From JAGGSN01 sp965603725 (GTDB lineage Bacteria; Zixibacteria; MSB-5A5; UBA10806; 4484-95), in NCBI GenBank assembly GCA_965603725.1, contig CBFDEC010000001.1, positions 79,264 to 143,263 of the forward strand: a stretch of 64,000 nucleotides of DNA, in the 5' to 3' direction. Positions 33,754-42,612 of this stretch are shown piece by piece. The notes beneath the pieces were generated by a model. That model had not been told where the DNA came from, made no database searches, and worked only from the letters and a program-made list of their open reading frames with translations. Each line of letters starts with the position of its first letter. The stretch's first letter is position 1. The position numbers and the translations under genes were made by a program.

Positions 33754-35070
33754 TTATATCGGAAAACCTTGTGGAAAACCTTTGAAACTAAATTTTGAAA
33801 GCTTCTTCATCATTTTCTGCATCTGTGAAAACTGCTTTAATAAAACATTAATATCCTGTACAGAAGTTCCCGAGCCGCGGGCAATTCTTTTTCTCCTGGA
33901 ACCGCTGATAATAGACGGATTACGTCTTTCCTGCACCGTCATTGAATTGATAATAGCCTCAATTCGCGGCAACGCCTTATCGTCAACAGGAAGTCCTTTC
34001 AGTTTTCCTCCGATCCCCGGAACCATCTCCAGCAGAGATTCCAGCGGCCCCATTTTTTTGACCTGCTTCAATTGATCAAGAAAGTCCTCGAAAGTAAATG
34101 CCTGTTTGAGAAGTTTTTTCTCAAGCTCTTTGGCCTTCTCGATATCAACCACGTCCTGAGCTTTTTCCACCAGTGAAACAATATCGCCCATCCCCAGTAT
34201 CCGGGAGGCCATTCGATCGGGATGGAATTCCTCGATAGCGTCAAGTTTCTCGCCGACACCGACAAATTTTATCGGAACGTCAAGCGCTGCTTTTATCGAT
34301 AACGCGGCACCGCCGCGGGCATCGCCATCAAGCTTGGTCAACGCAACCCCGGTAATGCCGACTTTTTCATTGAATACTGAGGCAACATTGACAGCCTCCT
34401 GACCGGTCATTGAATCCGCCACAAATAACACTTCCGGGGGTTTCACTTTAGCTTTAATTTCAGTAAGCTCGGCCATTAATTCATCATCAATCTGAAGGCG
34501 ACCCGCTGTATCAAGAATAACAAAATCATACAGCTTTTCTCTGGCATATTTAATAGAATCCTGACAGATGCCGACGGCGTTTGAGTCGCTCGTATAAAAC
34601 GGAATATTGATTGACTTTGCCAGAAGCTCCAGTTGTTTTTTTGCGGCGGGACGATAAATATCAGCCGCCACCAGAAGCGGATGTTTGCCGCGTTTTTTAA
34701 ATAGTTTTGCCAGCTTGCCGGACAGGGTGGTTTTACCGCCGCCATGAAGACCGACTATCATTATAACTGTTGGCGGTTGCGGAGATTCATTAAGCGAAGC
34801 GTGCTTATCTCCGAGAAGTTTTACCAGTTCATCGTTAACAATTTTTACAACCTGCTGACCGGGCTTAATGGATTTGGCAACCTCCTGCCCAATCGCTCTT
34901 TTCTGAATACCGGCGATAAGCCGTTTGGCGACCTTATAGTTGACATCAGCCTCTAAAAGAGCCATCCGGATTTCTTTCATAGCCTCTTCAATGTCTTTTT
35001 CATTTAAGAGGCCGCGTCCGGTGATCTTCTTAAAAACCGATTCGAGTCTTTCAGTTAACTGTTCAAACAT
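33754..35070 (-). CDS. ffh: Signal recognition particle protein Ffh (SRP54)
   Basis: 438 residues: N domain, then the GTPase G domain with P-loop GLHGGGKTTLSGKLA, DTAGRLQIDDELM and TKLDGDARGGAALS, and the methionine-rich M domain (FEDFLDQLKQVKKMGPL, SRRKRIARGSGTSVQDIN) that binds 4.5S RNA and signal peptides. First gene of the operon running to 30370. Confidence 0.96.
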   Translation of the reverse strand: MFEQLTERLESVFKKITGRGLLNEKDIEEAMKEIRMALLEADVNYKVAKRLIAGIQKRAIGQEVAKSIKPGQQVVKIVNDELVKLLGDKHASLNESPQPPTVIMIVGLHGGGKTTLSGKLAKLFKKRGKHPLLVAADIYRPAAKKQLELLAKSINIPFYTSDSNAVGICQDSIKYAREKLYDFVILDTAGRLQIDDELMAELTEIKAKVKPPEVLFVADSMTGQEAVNVASVFNEKVGITGVALTKLDGDARGGAALSIKAALDVPIKFVGVGEKLDAIEEFHPDRMASRILGMGDIVSLVEKAQDVVDIEKAKELEKKLLKQAFTFEDFLDQLKQVKKMGPLESLLEMVPGIGGKLKGLPVDDKALPRIEAIINSMTVQERRNPSIISGSRRKRIARGSGTSVQDINVLLKQFSQMQKMMKKLSKFSFKGFPQGFPI

Positions 35071-35642
35071 ACTAATACTACACCGTTACCCCCAAAACGA
35101 TAAAAAAAAAGATAATAGAAAAATTCATAATTGCAAGATAAAATTGACAATATCCGAAGAATTCGGATGGCGCCCATACGCGTTCGATATAAAAATAAAC
35201 GCCTTAAGCTAATGCTTAAAAGTCAAATGTAAAAATCGGGATAGCAGCATCTTTATCATATTATATCATTTTTTATTTCAAATAAGCAAAATATTACCAT
35301 TATTGTTCTGTCCGATCGTGCCCGTAAGGGTGTGATCTGACAGAAATTACAACAGTCAGGTCACGCCTCGCTACGCCCTGACTGAACTCGAATATGTTGG
35401 ATTTCAAATAGAATACAGTATTATTACGTCCGAACCTAATGTCCCGTCCTAAAAATCATGGTTAAATACTAATTATTGTCAGCCCAGCCAGGAACGCCCT
35501 TGTAAGCTCTTGATACGCAAAGCGTTGAATGTGCCCGGGCACATCTTGGGATGTTATTAGCTTACGCAAATTTGCAGCGGTTTACTATTATTATACTCTA
35601 TCGATGACCGATTGAGCGAGTTATTATTAAGGGGACCAAAAG
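35071..35642. other. Intergenic region with small palindromes
   Basis: A 570-bp gap between ffh (minus) and the PorV-like gene end. It contains the palindrome ATCCGAA-GAA-TTCGGAT (35152-35168), possibly an operator upstream of ffh, and AGTCAGG/CCTGACT flanking a CG-rich loop near 35356-35386. No ORF of substance. Confidence 0.45.
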
Positions 35643-36674
35643 TCAAAATTCCAGGCTTAAAGTTACTCTATGGACATTGCCAAGATCGGCATAAGATGAA
35701 TATGAATAATCGAAACAATAGTCCTGATACTGATAGCCAAAACCGCCGGCAAAACCCCCGTATTTATCTTTACTTGAGCCTGTTTTGTAATCCTGTCCGG
35801 CTGATGACCAGCCGATTCGAAGAAGAAACGGACTGAATGATTCAAACTGTCCACCCAGGGCAAAGTATATTTCATTATCGAACGGGTATGTGATATCGCC
35901 ATTGACTGTCAATGGCAAACCTCGCAGGCTGTGAGACAAGCCTGCATCAACAATTAACGGCAATGGATCTTTATGCGACTTAGTTAGTCCTTTAAGTTGA
36001 GTCCCCAGGTTCAGTACAGCTAATCCGATACTGGTTCTGCCCCTGTCAAAACGATAAAGGGCTCCAATATCTAAAGCCATGGCGTCTGAGGTGTAGCTGT
36101 CGATTTTCTCAATAATAAACTTGGCGGTAACACCAAATGATATATTCGTGAAATATCTTTTTGAATAGGTTAAACCAAAAGCCATGTCATAAGCGCTGAA
36201 CGTTGTCGGGCCGGTTGAGGGGGGCGAACCGCTGCTGTTAAGCCGATCAAAAGTGCCATAATCCTGGTACTGAACTGAGGCGCCAATCGAACTCATGTCG
36301 TTTACCTGCCTGGCATAACCAAGAAAGCCGGTCTGGAAATCGAGAAGGTAATTAATATATGTGGCGAAGAATTTGTTTTGTTTACCGGTTTTTATTTTAG
36401 GAGTGAAAGCAACCTCCTCATCCTCGCCAAAATCGTCATAATAGTCATAAGGACTTCTAAGATCGTATATCACAGCTGTCAGTCCAGCCGGGTTGCAATA
36501 CAGGCTGGTTAAATCATCGGCTAACCCGACAAAGGCGCCCGCCATAGCCTGGGATTTGGCGCTGACGCCAATTTTTAAAAATGGATAAGCGCTTTCACCG
36601 GCATTGGAACCGCCTGCTGACGCTGTGCCGCTTATCGCAAGTATGATGATTATAATTGCAGTTTTATTCCTCAT
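35643..36674 (-). CDS. PorV/PorQ-family outer-membrane protein
   Basis: 343 residues from ATG 36674 (GGAG 6 nt upstream; the GTG at 36680 is less likely). Signal peptide ends near GTASAG. The family mark is YPFLKIGVSAKSQAMAGAFVGLADDLTSLYCNPAGL at about residues 33-65 (MAGA...NPAGL motif), and the rest is amphipathic strands ending in VTLSLEF, a C-terminal aromatic barrel signature. PorV homologues serve type IX secretion as shuttle proteins, but many paralogues have unknown roles. Monocistronic or last in an operon. Confidence 0.85.
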   Translation of the reverse strand: MRNKTAIIIIILAISGTASAGGSNAGESAYPFLKIGVSAKSQAMAGAFVGLADDLTSLYCNPAGLTAVIYDLRSPYDYYDDFGEDEEVAFTPKIKTGKQNKFFATYINYLLDFQTGFLGYARQVNDMSSIGASVQYQDYGTFDRLNSSGSPPSTGPTTFSAYDMAFGLTYSKRYFTNISFGVTAKFIIEKIDSYTSDAMALDIGALYRFDRGRTSIGLAVLNLGTQLKGLTKSHKDPLPLIVDAGLSHSLRGLPLTVNGDITYPFDNEIYFALGGQFESFSPFLLRIGWSSAGQDYKTGSSKDKYGGFAGGFGYQYQDYCFDYSYSSYADLGNVHRVTLSLEF

Positions 36675-36788
36675 AAACACTCCGCATTTTTTTTATTTAT
36701 TGTCAAAATCTAAACCAAAATTCTATTATCAATACCGCCTGCAAGACATGTGTAATAATCCACATTATCTTTCTAAGCCATACTTATT

Positions 36789-37280
36789 TTACCAATCTTT
36801 CACAGTTCGGTTCAAAATTTCATATACAAGTTTATTAATAGCCATTTCGTTGCCGTCATCCTGGGTTTTGCCATCCGCTATCGAGTACACCCCGTAATCC
36901 GAAAGGTTATCATTCTCCCATAAAATCTTCTCGGAATCGGTATATTGAATTTTAATCTTAAGACCGATACGGCATATATATTCCTGTACGGTTTCGGTTT
37001 CGTCATACGTGTAAGGATCATGCGAATATGAGGAGACTTCCCCAATCAGAACAATATCCGCCTGCCCTTCAGGCACAACTTTGAGAGTATTGTCATCGAT
37101 GAACGACTGGTTGACCTCATGAGTAATCAAGTCATCGATGCCGTATTCGGTGGTTTTGTTTTCAAAAACTCTGACAGCTATCGTCTTAAGACCGCCCATG
37201 GCGGAGGGTGAGAATGTGTAAATGCCGCAGGAGCAGAAAGCAACAAATATCATTGTGGCTGAAATCAGAATACGTCTCAT
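36789..37280 (-). CDS. lptE: LPS assembly lipoprotein LptE-like
   Basis: 163 residues with a lipoprotein signal ending in FCSC (Cys 18), then the LptE pattern GIYTFSPSAMGGLKTIAVRVFENKT, VNQSFIDDNTLKVVPEG and VLIGEVSSYSHDPYTYD. LptE plugs the LptD barrel to insert lipopolysaccharide in the outer membrane. Overlaps hutI by 4 bp. Confidence 0.85.
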   Translation of the reverse strand: MRRILISATMIFVAFCSCGIYTFSPSAMGGLKTIAVRVFENKTTEYGIDDLITHEVNQSFIDDNTLKVVPEGQADIVLIGEVSSYSHDPYTYDETETVQEYICRIGLKIKIQYTDSEKILWENDNLSDYGVYSIADGKTQDDGNEMAINKLVYEILNRTVKDW

Positions 37281-38548
37281 AGTTTTACATCATGGCCATT
37301 TTTAAGGATGCGGCGGGCCAAATTTTTTCCGAACCAATAAGGTATGTCTCGGTAATCCTCGGCTTCCCAGATGACGATATCGGCTTTTTTGCCGGGGGAC
37401 AGGCTGCCTATTATGTCGCCCCGATCGATAGCGTAAGCGGCATTTAGCGTGGCGGCACACAAAGCCTCTGCCGGCGTTATTTTAAATTGAATGCAGGCTA
37501 AACTCATCGTTATCGGCATCGAATGAATGGGAGAACTGCCCGGGTTGAGATCAGAGCCAAGAGCTACCGGCAAACCATCTTCTATCATTTTTCGGGCCGG
37601 CGCTTTCTTTTTGGATTTCAGAATAAATGAGCTTCCGGGTATTAAAACCGGAATCACATTCGCTTTTTTCAATAGATGCATGCCTTCATTGCTGATACAA
37701 TCGAGATGGTCAGCCGAAACTGCGCCAAATTCTGCGGCCAGTTCCGCGCCGCCGGTTGAGTGCAGTTGGTCGGCATGAATTTTTAACTTCATACCGAATG
37801 CCTGGGCAGTCTGCAGTATTAATCTTGTCTGTTTAGGAGAAAAAACGCCTCTTTCACAAAAAACATCGCAGAATTCAGCTAAGTTTTCTTCCACGACTGC
37901 GGGAATCATCTCACCGCAAACTAAACCTATATAACTGTCCACATTATCTTTATATTCAGCGGGCGTTTCATGGGCTCCCAGGAAAGTAGGAACGACATCA
38001 ACATGATGTTCCCGGTTGAGCTTTTTTAAAACTCTCAACATTTTGAGTTCATCTTTAAGAGTCAGGCCATAACCCGATTTCCCCTCAATCGTTGTTGCTC
38101 CCCATCTGAGCATTTCATCGAGGGCCTTTATGCCATTTTTAAATAGCATTTTGGGTGAGGCCTTCCGGGTGGCCTTAACAGTAGCGTTTATTCCTCCGCC
38201 GGCTTTGGCAATTTCCAAATAACCCTTACCCTGAAGACGCATTTCAAATTCGTTCGATCTGTTGCCGGCGAAAACCGGGTGAGCATGGCAATCGACTAAA
38301 CCGGGCGTGACTACCAGTCCGGAGGCATCGATTATTTTTGTCCGGCGGGTTACAGCAACTTGCCTCAGAACTTTGGATGTTTCCCCGATAGCGATTATTC
38401 GTGAACTGGCAATTGCAACAGCCCCATTTTTAATAATTCCAAGATCGGACATTGCCCTACCGCCACGAGGACCGATCTTATTTGGCAGATGTAATGTAAC
38501 GAGTTGTCTTGCGTTTTTAATTATCTTTGTGACAGCAATTTTTTTCAT
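37277..38548 (-). CDS. hutI: Imidazolonepropionase
   Basis: 423 residues of the amidohydrolase fold: DCHAHPVFAGNRSNEF holds the metal His pair, HADQLHSTGGAELAAEFGAVSADHLD the other ligands, and ALGSDLNPGSSPIHSMP the catalytic aspartate. It hydrolyses imidazolonepropionate in histidine degradation, third step. No hutH or hutU adjoins it; the folate enzyme that would take the formimino group may be the gene cut off at position 1, but 37 kb away. Has its own promoter and overlaps lptE. Confidence 0.93.
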   Translation of the reverse strand: MKKIAVTKIIKNARQLVTLHLPNKIGPRGGRAMSDLGIIKNGAVAIASSRIIAIGETSKVLRQVAVTRRTKIIDASGLVVTPGLVDCHAHPVFAGNRSNEFEMRLQGKGYLEIAKAGGGINATVKATRKASPKMLFKNGIKALDEMLRWGATTIEGKSGYGLTLKDELKMLRVLKKLNREHHVDVVPTFLGAHETPAEYKDNVDSYIGLVCGEMIPAVVEENLAEFCDVFCERGVFSPKQTRLILQTAQAFGMKLKIHADQLHSTGGAELAAEFGAVSADHLDCISNEGMHLLKKANVIPVLIPGSSFILKSKKKAPARKMIEDGLPVALGSDLNPGSSPIHSMPITMSLACIQFKITPAEALCAATLNAAYAIDRGDIIGSLSPGKKADIVIWEAEDYRDIPYWFGKNLARRILKNGHDVKL

Positions 38549-38557
38549 AACAGCATT

Positions 38558-38586
38558 ATTTTAATAGCTGGTTCTATCAAATGCAA
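38558..38586 (-). promoter_or_regulatory. Promoter of hutI, apparently leaderless
   Basis: On the minus strand TTGCAT (38586-38581) and TAAAAT (38563-38558) are 17 nt apart. The -10 ends 9 nt before the ATG at 38548, and no SD is visible. Confidence 0.45.
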
Positions 38587-38764
38587 GTCTAATGATTAAC
38601 ATACAAGGTTATATCGGTAAATCTGTAATATGAATAACATACCGTTAATAAAAGCAGCCTTCATTTTATTTTATAATTACAATTTAAAAACTCTGAATAT
38701 AAGAAAATGAGCACAAGACTCTAACAATGAATTCCCGACATTACTATAAATGTGCATGATTATC

Positions 38765-40162
38765 CTATCGATCGACAACTACGGCCAGGAGTGTACCCTC
38801 GGCAACGACCTTGCCGTCGACTAAGGCCTTGCCTCCGATTCTGCAGGAACTCGGGCGGAACTGAATCATTTCCATTTCAAAACGCAATTGATCGCCGGGT
38901 ATGACAGGTTTGCGGAATCGAACGCCGTCCATCCCCATGAAATAAACCAGCTTCTTTTCAGGCTCCTCGATAGCATTCAATAACATAAATCCGCCGGCCT
39001 GTGCCATCGCTTCAATTATCAACACACCCGGCATAACTGGACGACCGGGGAAATGGCCTATAAAATAAGGTTCGTTAAAAGTAACATTTTTTAGGGCGAC
39101 AACTTTCTTTTTCGGTTCAACATCTATTATACGGTCTATCAACAGCATCGGATAACGATGCGGCATGGCTCTAATAACGGCATTAATATCTAATAAAAAT
39201 TCTTCCTTGCCCCTGTCTGATCCATATTTTGATGTCAGCAATTTTTTCTCGAAGATTGTACGAATTTGCTTAGCTAAAGCCACGTTGGCGGCGTGTCCTG
39301 AGCGAGCTGCCAGGACATGTGCTTTTATTGGAACGCCGATTAAAAACAGGTCTCCGAGCAAATCGACTAATTTATGACGGACCGGCTCATTGGGAAACCG
39401 CAACGGGATATCGTTTACTATGCCGGTCTTACCGATAAATATCTTTTCTTTTAAACCGGTCAACTGGCGAAGCTCTTCAGCTTTTTCATCCGTCAGTTCA
39501 CCATCCGCTATAACTATTGCCGAGTCTAAGGCACCACCCTTGATAAGACCTGCCTTGTATAGCTCCTCAACCTCGCTCAAAAAGCAAAAAGTACGTGATG
39601 CGGCAAACTCATCGATAAATTCCTTATCAAGATCTATCAGCGTGGTATATTGTGTGCCAAGCGCCGGGTTTTTATAGTCAATCATGAACGTAATACGCAA
39701 ATCATCCGATGGGGTAACAACGATATCGACTCCTCTGTCTTTTTCTGAATATGACAGCGGCGTATCGATTTCCAGATAATCCTTTGGCGCATCCTGTTCG
39801 GCGATACCGGCTTTAAGAAGCGTATCGGCAAAGGGCTTTGCCGACCCATCGGCCACCGGCGGTTCGGAGCCGGACAGTTCTACAATCAGGTTGTCTATTT
39901 GAAGACCGGCGATTGCCGCCAGTACATGTTCTACTGTATGTATTTTGATCTTTTTGACGCCAAGAGTTGTGCCGCGAGTGATATCGACTACATGTTCGAT
40001 ATCCGCCGGAACCTGGGGACAGTTTTCCACGTCGGTGCGGAAAAATGTTACGCCATGGTTTATCGGCGCCGGGACAAAGGTTATTGTTGATTGAACCCCT
40101 GTGTGGAGGCCGATCCCTTTTAAGGAAGCGCGTTTTTTTATAGTACGCTGGTTTTTAACCAT
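38765..40162 (-). CDS. lpxC-fabZ: Fused LpxC deacetylase and FabZ dehydratase
   Basis: 465 residues. The N-terminal part (about 1-300) is LpxC, the zinc deacetylase of lipid A synthesis: HTVEHVLAAIAG, FRTDVENCPQVPADIEHVVD, ASRTFCFLSEVEEL and HKLVDLLGDLFLIG. The C-terminal part (about 310-465) is FabZ, 3-hydroxyacyl-ACP dehydratase: MPHRYPMLLIDRII, GHFPGRPVMPGVLIIEAMAQ with the catalytic His and Glu. The same fusion is known in Bacteroidota and relatives. It ties lipid A and fatty-acid pools in one polypeptide. 31 bp after comM. Confidence 0.95.
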   Translation of the reverse strand: MVKNQRTIKKRASLKGIGLHTGVQSTITFVPAPINHGVTFFRTDVENCPQVPADIEHVVDITRGTTLGVKKIKIHTVEHVLAAIAGLQIDNLIVELSGSEPPVADGSAKPFADTLLKAGIAEQDAPKDYLEIDTPLSYSEKDRGVDIVVTPSDDLRITFMIDYKNPALGTQYTTLIDLDKEFIDEFAASRTFCFLSEVEELYKAGLIKGGALDSAIVIADGELTDEKAEELRQLTGLKEKIFIGKTGIVNDIPLRFPNEPVRHKLVDLLGDLFLIGVPIKAHVLAARSGHAANVALAKQIRTIFEKKLLTSKYGSDRGKEEFLLDINAVIRAMPHRYPMLLIDRIIDVEPKKKVVALKNVTFNEPYFIGHFPGRPVMPGVLIIEAMAQAGGFMLLNAIEEPEKKLVYFMGMDGVRFRKPVIPGDQLRFEMEMIQFRPSSCRIGGKALVDGKVVAEGTLLAVVVDR

Positions 40163-40193
40163 AATAAGATCCGTTGACTAAGAGTTAAAGATT

Positions 40194-41732
40194 TTATGTT
40201 GACCAATAATTTCTGTCAAGGTTTCGGTAGCCGATAGCCTCGGAAATATGGTGCGCTTCAATCTGTTCCGACTCGTCCAGGTCGGCAATGGTACGGCTTA
40301 CCTTTAAAATCCTATCGTATGCCCGGGCAGACAGACCCAGACGGGTAATAGCAGTTTTCAATAGAGTCAAAGACTCATCGTTAATTTTGCAAATCTCCCT
40401 GGCCAGGCGGGTTTCCATCTGAGCATTGCTGAATATTCCGTTATGTTCAGCAAAACGGTCTATCTGTATCTTGCGAGCTTTATTGACATGCTTGCGTATT
40501 TCCTCGGATGACTCACTATCAGCAATGCTGGCCAGTTCCTTAAACTTAACTGCCGGTACCTCTATATGTATATCGATACGATCTAACAACGGTCCCGATA
40601 TTCTTGAAACATATTTTTGAATCTGACCGCTTGAACATGAGCAATTATGGTTGGGATCACCGAAATAACCACAGGGACAGGGATTTAAGGCGGTAGCGAG
40701 AATAAACGAAGCTGGATAGGACACCGAACCGGCGGCCCGTGTTATATTAATATAGCCGTTCTCAAGAGGCTGACGAAGTGCTTCGAGCGAGTTTTTGTTG
40801 AATTCAGGAAGCTCGTCTAAGAACAACACGCCGTTATTTGAAAGACTGACCTCACCGGGAATGAGCTGGTTCGTGCCGCCGGTTAAGCCGACATCAGAAA
40901 TAGTGTGATGCGGCGATCTGAAAGGGCGAGTTGCCACCAGCGCCTGGTCGGGCATCAGGTGGCCGCCGGCAGAATATACCTTTGTTGTTTCCAGGGCTTC
41001 CGCCAGAGTCATATCCGGCAAGATAGTAGGAAAGCGTTTTGCAAGCATCGTCTTGCCCGAACCAGGCGGACCAATCATGATGATATTATGTCCGCCGGCA
41101 GCGGCAATCTCTAAAGCCCGCTTGGCATGCTCCTGGCCTTTAACATCGGAAAAATCAACCGGATAGTTGCGGCTTTTGGAGAAAATATCGCCCAGGTCGA
41201 CATGGCGAGGATTGATAGCCAACTCGCCTTCAAGAAACTCAACCGCCTGCCTGAGATCTGCAACCGGGTATATATCAACAGTGTCGGCAATGGCGCCTTC
41301 ATCGGCATTTTCTTCAGATAGGATTATACCTTTGAAGCCTTTTTTACCGGCCTCCAGCGCAATCGATAATACTCCCGGCACCGGTCTTAGTTTGCCATCT
41401 AAGGAAAGCTCGCCAATAAGGATATAATCGTCAAGCTGATACGTTTCAAACTGACCTATTGCCGCTAAAATTCCAACAGCCATAGGCAGATCGAATGCCG
41501 AACCGGATTTTTTAACATCAGCCGGCGCTAAATTTACTGTGACACGTTTAGCCGGAAACAGGAAACCGGAGTTTTTAATAGCGGCGGTAACACGCTCCCT
41601 GGCCTCTTTGACTGCGCCCTCAGGCAAACCAACTGTGGTGAACGCCGGCAACTGGGGGGATACATCAACTTCAACCTCAACAATATACGCTTCAATACCG
41701 AGCAAAGTTGAGGAGAAAACTTTTGACAGCAT
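40194..41732 (-). CDS. comM: YifB/ComM-family Mg-chelatase-like AAA+ ATPase
   Basis: 512 residues from ATG 41732; the farther in-frame ATG at 41768 lies upstream of the promoter and is rejected. N-terminal Lon-protease-like domain (LLGIEAYIVEVEVDVSPQLP, RVTVNLAPADVKKSGSAFDL), then AAA+ with Walker A MIGPPGSGKTMLAKR, Walker B GVLFLDELPEF, a C4-like insert (NPCPCGYFGDPNHNCSC) and the C-terminal lid. ComM is a branch-migration helicase for natural transformation. It lies in front of lpxC-fabZ. Confidence 0.93.
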   Translation of the reverse strand: MLSKVFSSTLLGIEAYIVEVEVDVSPQLPAFTTVGLPEGAVKEARERVTAAIKNSGFLFPAKRVTVNLAPADVKKSGSAFDLPMAVGILAAIGQFETYQLDDYILIGELSLDGKLRPVPGVLSIALEAGKKGFKGIILSEENADEGAIADTVDIYPVADLRQAVEFLEGELAINPRHVDLGDIFSKSRNYPVDFSDVKGQEHAKRALEIAAAGGHNIIMIGPPGSGKTMLAKRFPTILPDMTLAEALETTKVYSAGGHLMPDQALVATRPFRSPHHTISDVGLTGGTNQLIPGEVSLSNNGVLFLDELPEFNKNSLEALRQPLENGYINITRAAGSVSYPASFILATALNPCPCGYFGDPNHNCSCSSGQIQKYVSRISGPLLDRIDIHIEVPAVKFKELASIADSESSEEIRKHVNKARKIQIDRFAEHNGIFSNAQMETRLAREICKINDESLTLLKTAITRLGLSARAYDRILKVSRTIADLDESEQIEAHHISEAIGYRNLDRNYWST

Positions 41733-41739
41733 AGCAAAG

Positions 41740-41768
41740 AATATAATCAGCTTGTTTATGGCTGTCAA
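41740..41768 (-). promoter_or_regulatory. Promoter of comM-lpxC-fabZ, apparently leaderless
   Basis: Consensus-like on the minus strand: TTGACA (41768-41763) and TATATT (41745-41740), 17 nt apart. The -10 ends 7 nt before the ATG at 41732. No SD. Confidence 0.65.
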
Positions 41769-41852
41769 TGTTAAAGCTGATTGAGATATAAATTATCAGG
41801 GGTTTTTATACAGGGCAGGTTTTAAAGTCGTCGGTGACGATATGGTAAGAGG

Positions 41853-41872
41853 GGCAGACCGGGAGGTCTGCC
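41853..41872. repeat. Perfect hairpin GGCAGACC/GGTCTGCC
   Basis: Eight-bp arms around GGGA in the gap between comM and the AT-rich unknown gene; no T-run, so not a canonical terminator. It matches the palindromic style of other intergenic repeats here. Confidence 0.6.
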
Positions 41873-41892
41873 GCCCACAAAGTAAACGTGCA

Positions 41893-42387
41893 TTAATAAT
41901 TTGGCTTATTGTCTGATTTGAAATATTGAAAAACTACTTTATTATTGGAACTTCCTCTTGAATCAAATTTAATTGATAACAAACGTACACCATACCATTT
42001 ACTACCAACTATTTTAGATAGACACTCTCCAACCTTTAGCAATTCATATTTATCATTATTAAAAGAATTATCAGAATCACCATAAATACGGTCAAATATT
42101 ACATAAGCCGAACTATATTCTGTTCCAGAAACTTTGATTAAGAATTCTTCATCAAAGAGCATTTTTGAGTCTCCATTATATAATTCGAATACATGCTTAC
42201 CCAAATTAAATTTTTCAAAGTATTTAACATGTATACCTTTAAATGAAACTGAGAATTCTGCAACATTAGGATCCTTATACAAAATCACAAAAAAAACAAC
42301 CAGAATTAATAGTGTAAAATAAATATTTAAACCTTTCCAAATATATCTAAAAGGTTTTAGTATCCAATTTCTTTTACTTTCTCGCAT
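41893..42387 (-). CDS. Hypothetical single-span membrane protein
   Basis: 164 residues with a good RBS (GGGGAG). One membrane helix at about 23-41 (IYFTLLILVVFFVILY) after a basic N-terminus, so the bulk probably faces the periplasm. The rest is mixed and polar with no recognised domain (GDSKMLFDEEFLIKVSG, VGECLSKIVGSKWYGVRLLS). AT-rich relative to its neighbours and without partners, which suggests an accessory gene. Function unknown. Confidence 0.6.
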   Translation of the reverse strand: MRESKRNWILKPFRYIWKGLNIYFTLLILVVFFVILYKDPNVAEFSVSFKGIHVKYFEKFNLGKHVFELYNGDSKMLFDEEFLIKVSGTEYSSAYVIFDRIYGDSDNSFNNDKYELLKVGECLSKIVGSKWYGVRLLSIKFDSRGSSNNKVVFQYFKSDNKPNY

Positions 42388-42538
42388 TATACTCCCCTTG
42401 TTTTGATTCCCAATATTTGAAATTTATCTGAATTATCACAATTTCACCAAACTGAATCTAATCCTCATTTAATTTACAACAAAAAAACAACCCCGGTCAA
42501 ACAAAATCGCCTGCGTATAACAAATTCACTGTTATAGT

Positions 42539-42604
42539 TAGTAGGGCAGGAGTCATCGACTCCTGCCTATTGATTGGCAAGTCTCGGGGAGATATACCCT
42601 ACTA
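42539..42604. repeat. Branched palindromic repeat, TAGTAGGG/CCCTACTA arms
   Basis: Outer arms TAGTAGGG (42539-42546) and CCCTACTA (42597-42604) enclose the hairpin GGCAGGAGT/ACTCCTGCC (42545-42553/42559-42567) and a small TCTC/GAGA stem. It would fold as a three-way junction. The same plan appears at 52795-52844. Confidence 0.6.
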
Positions 42605-42612
42605 AAACGAGA

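Noticed and set aside
41733..41768. Longer comM start at 41768
   Set aside because: It lies at the -35 box of a near-consensus promoter; ATG 41732 is the natural start.
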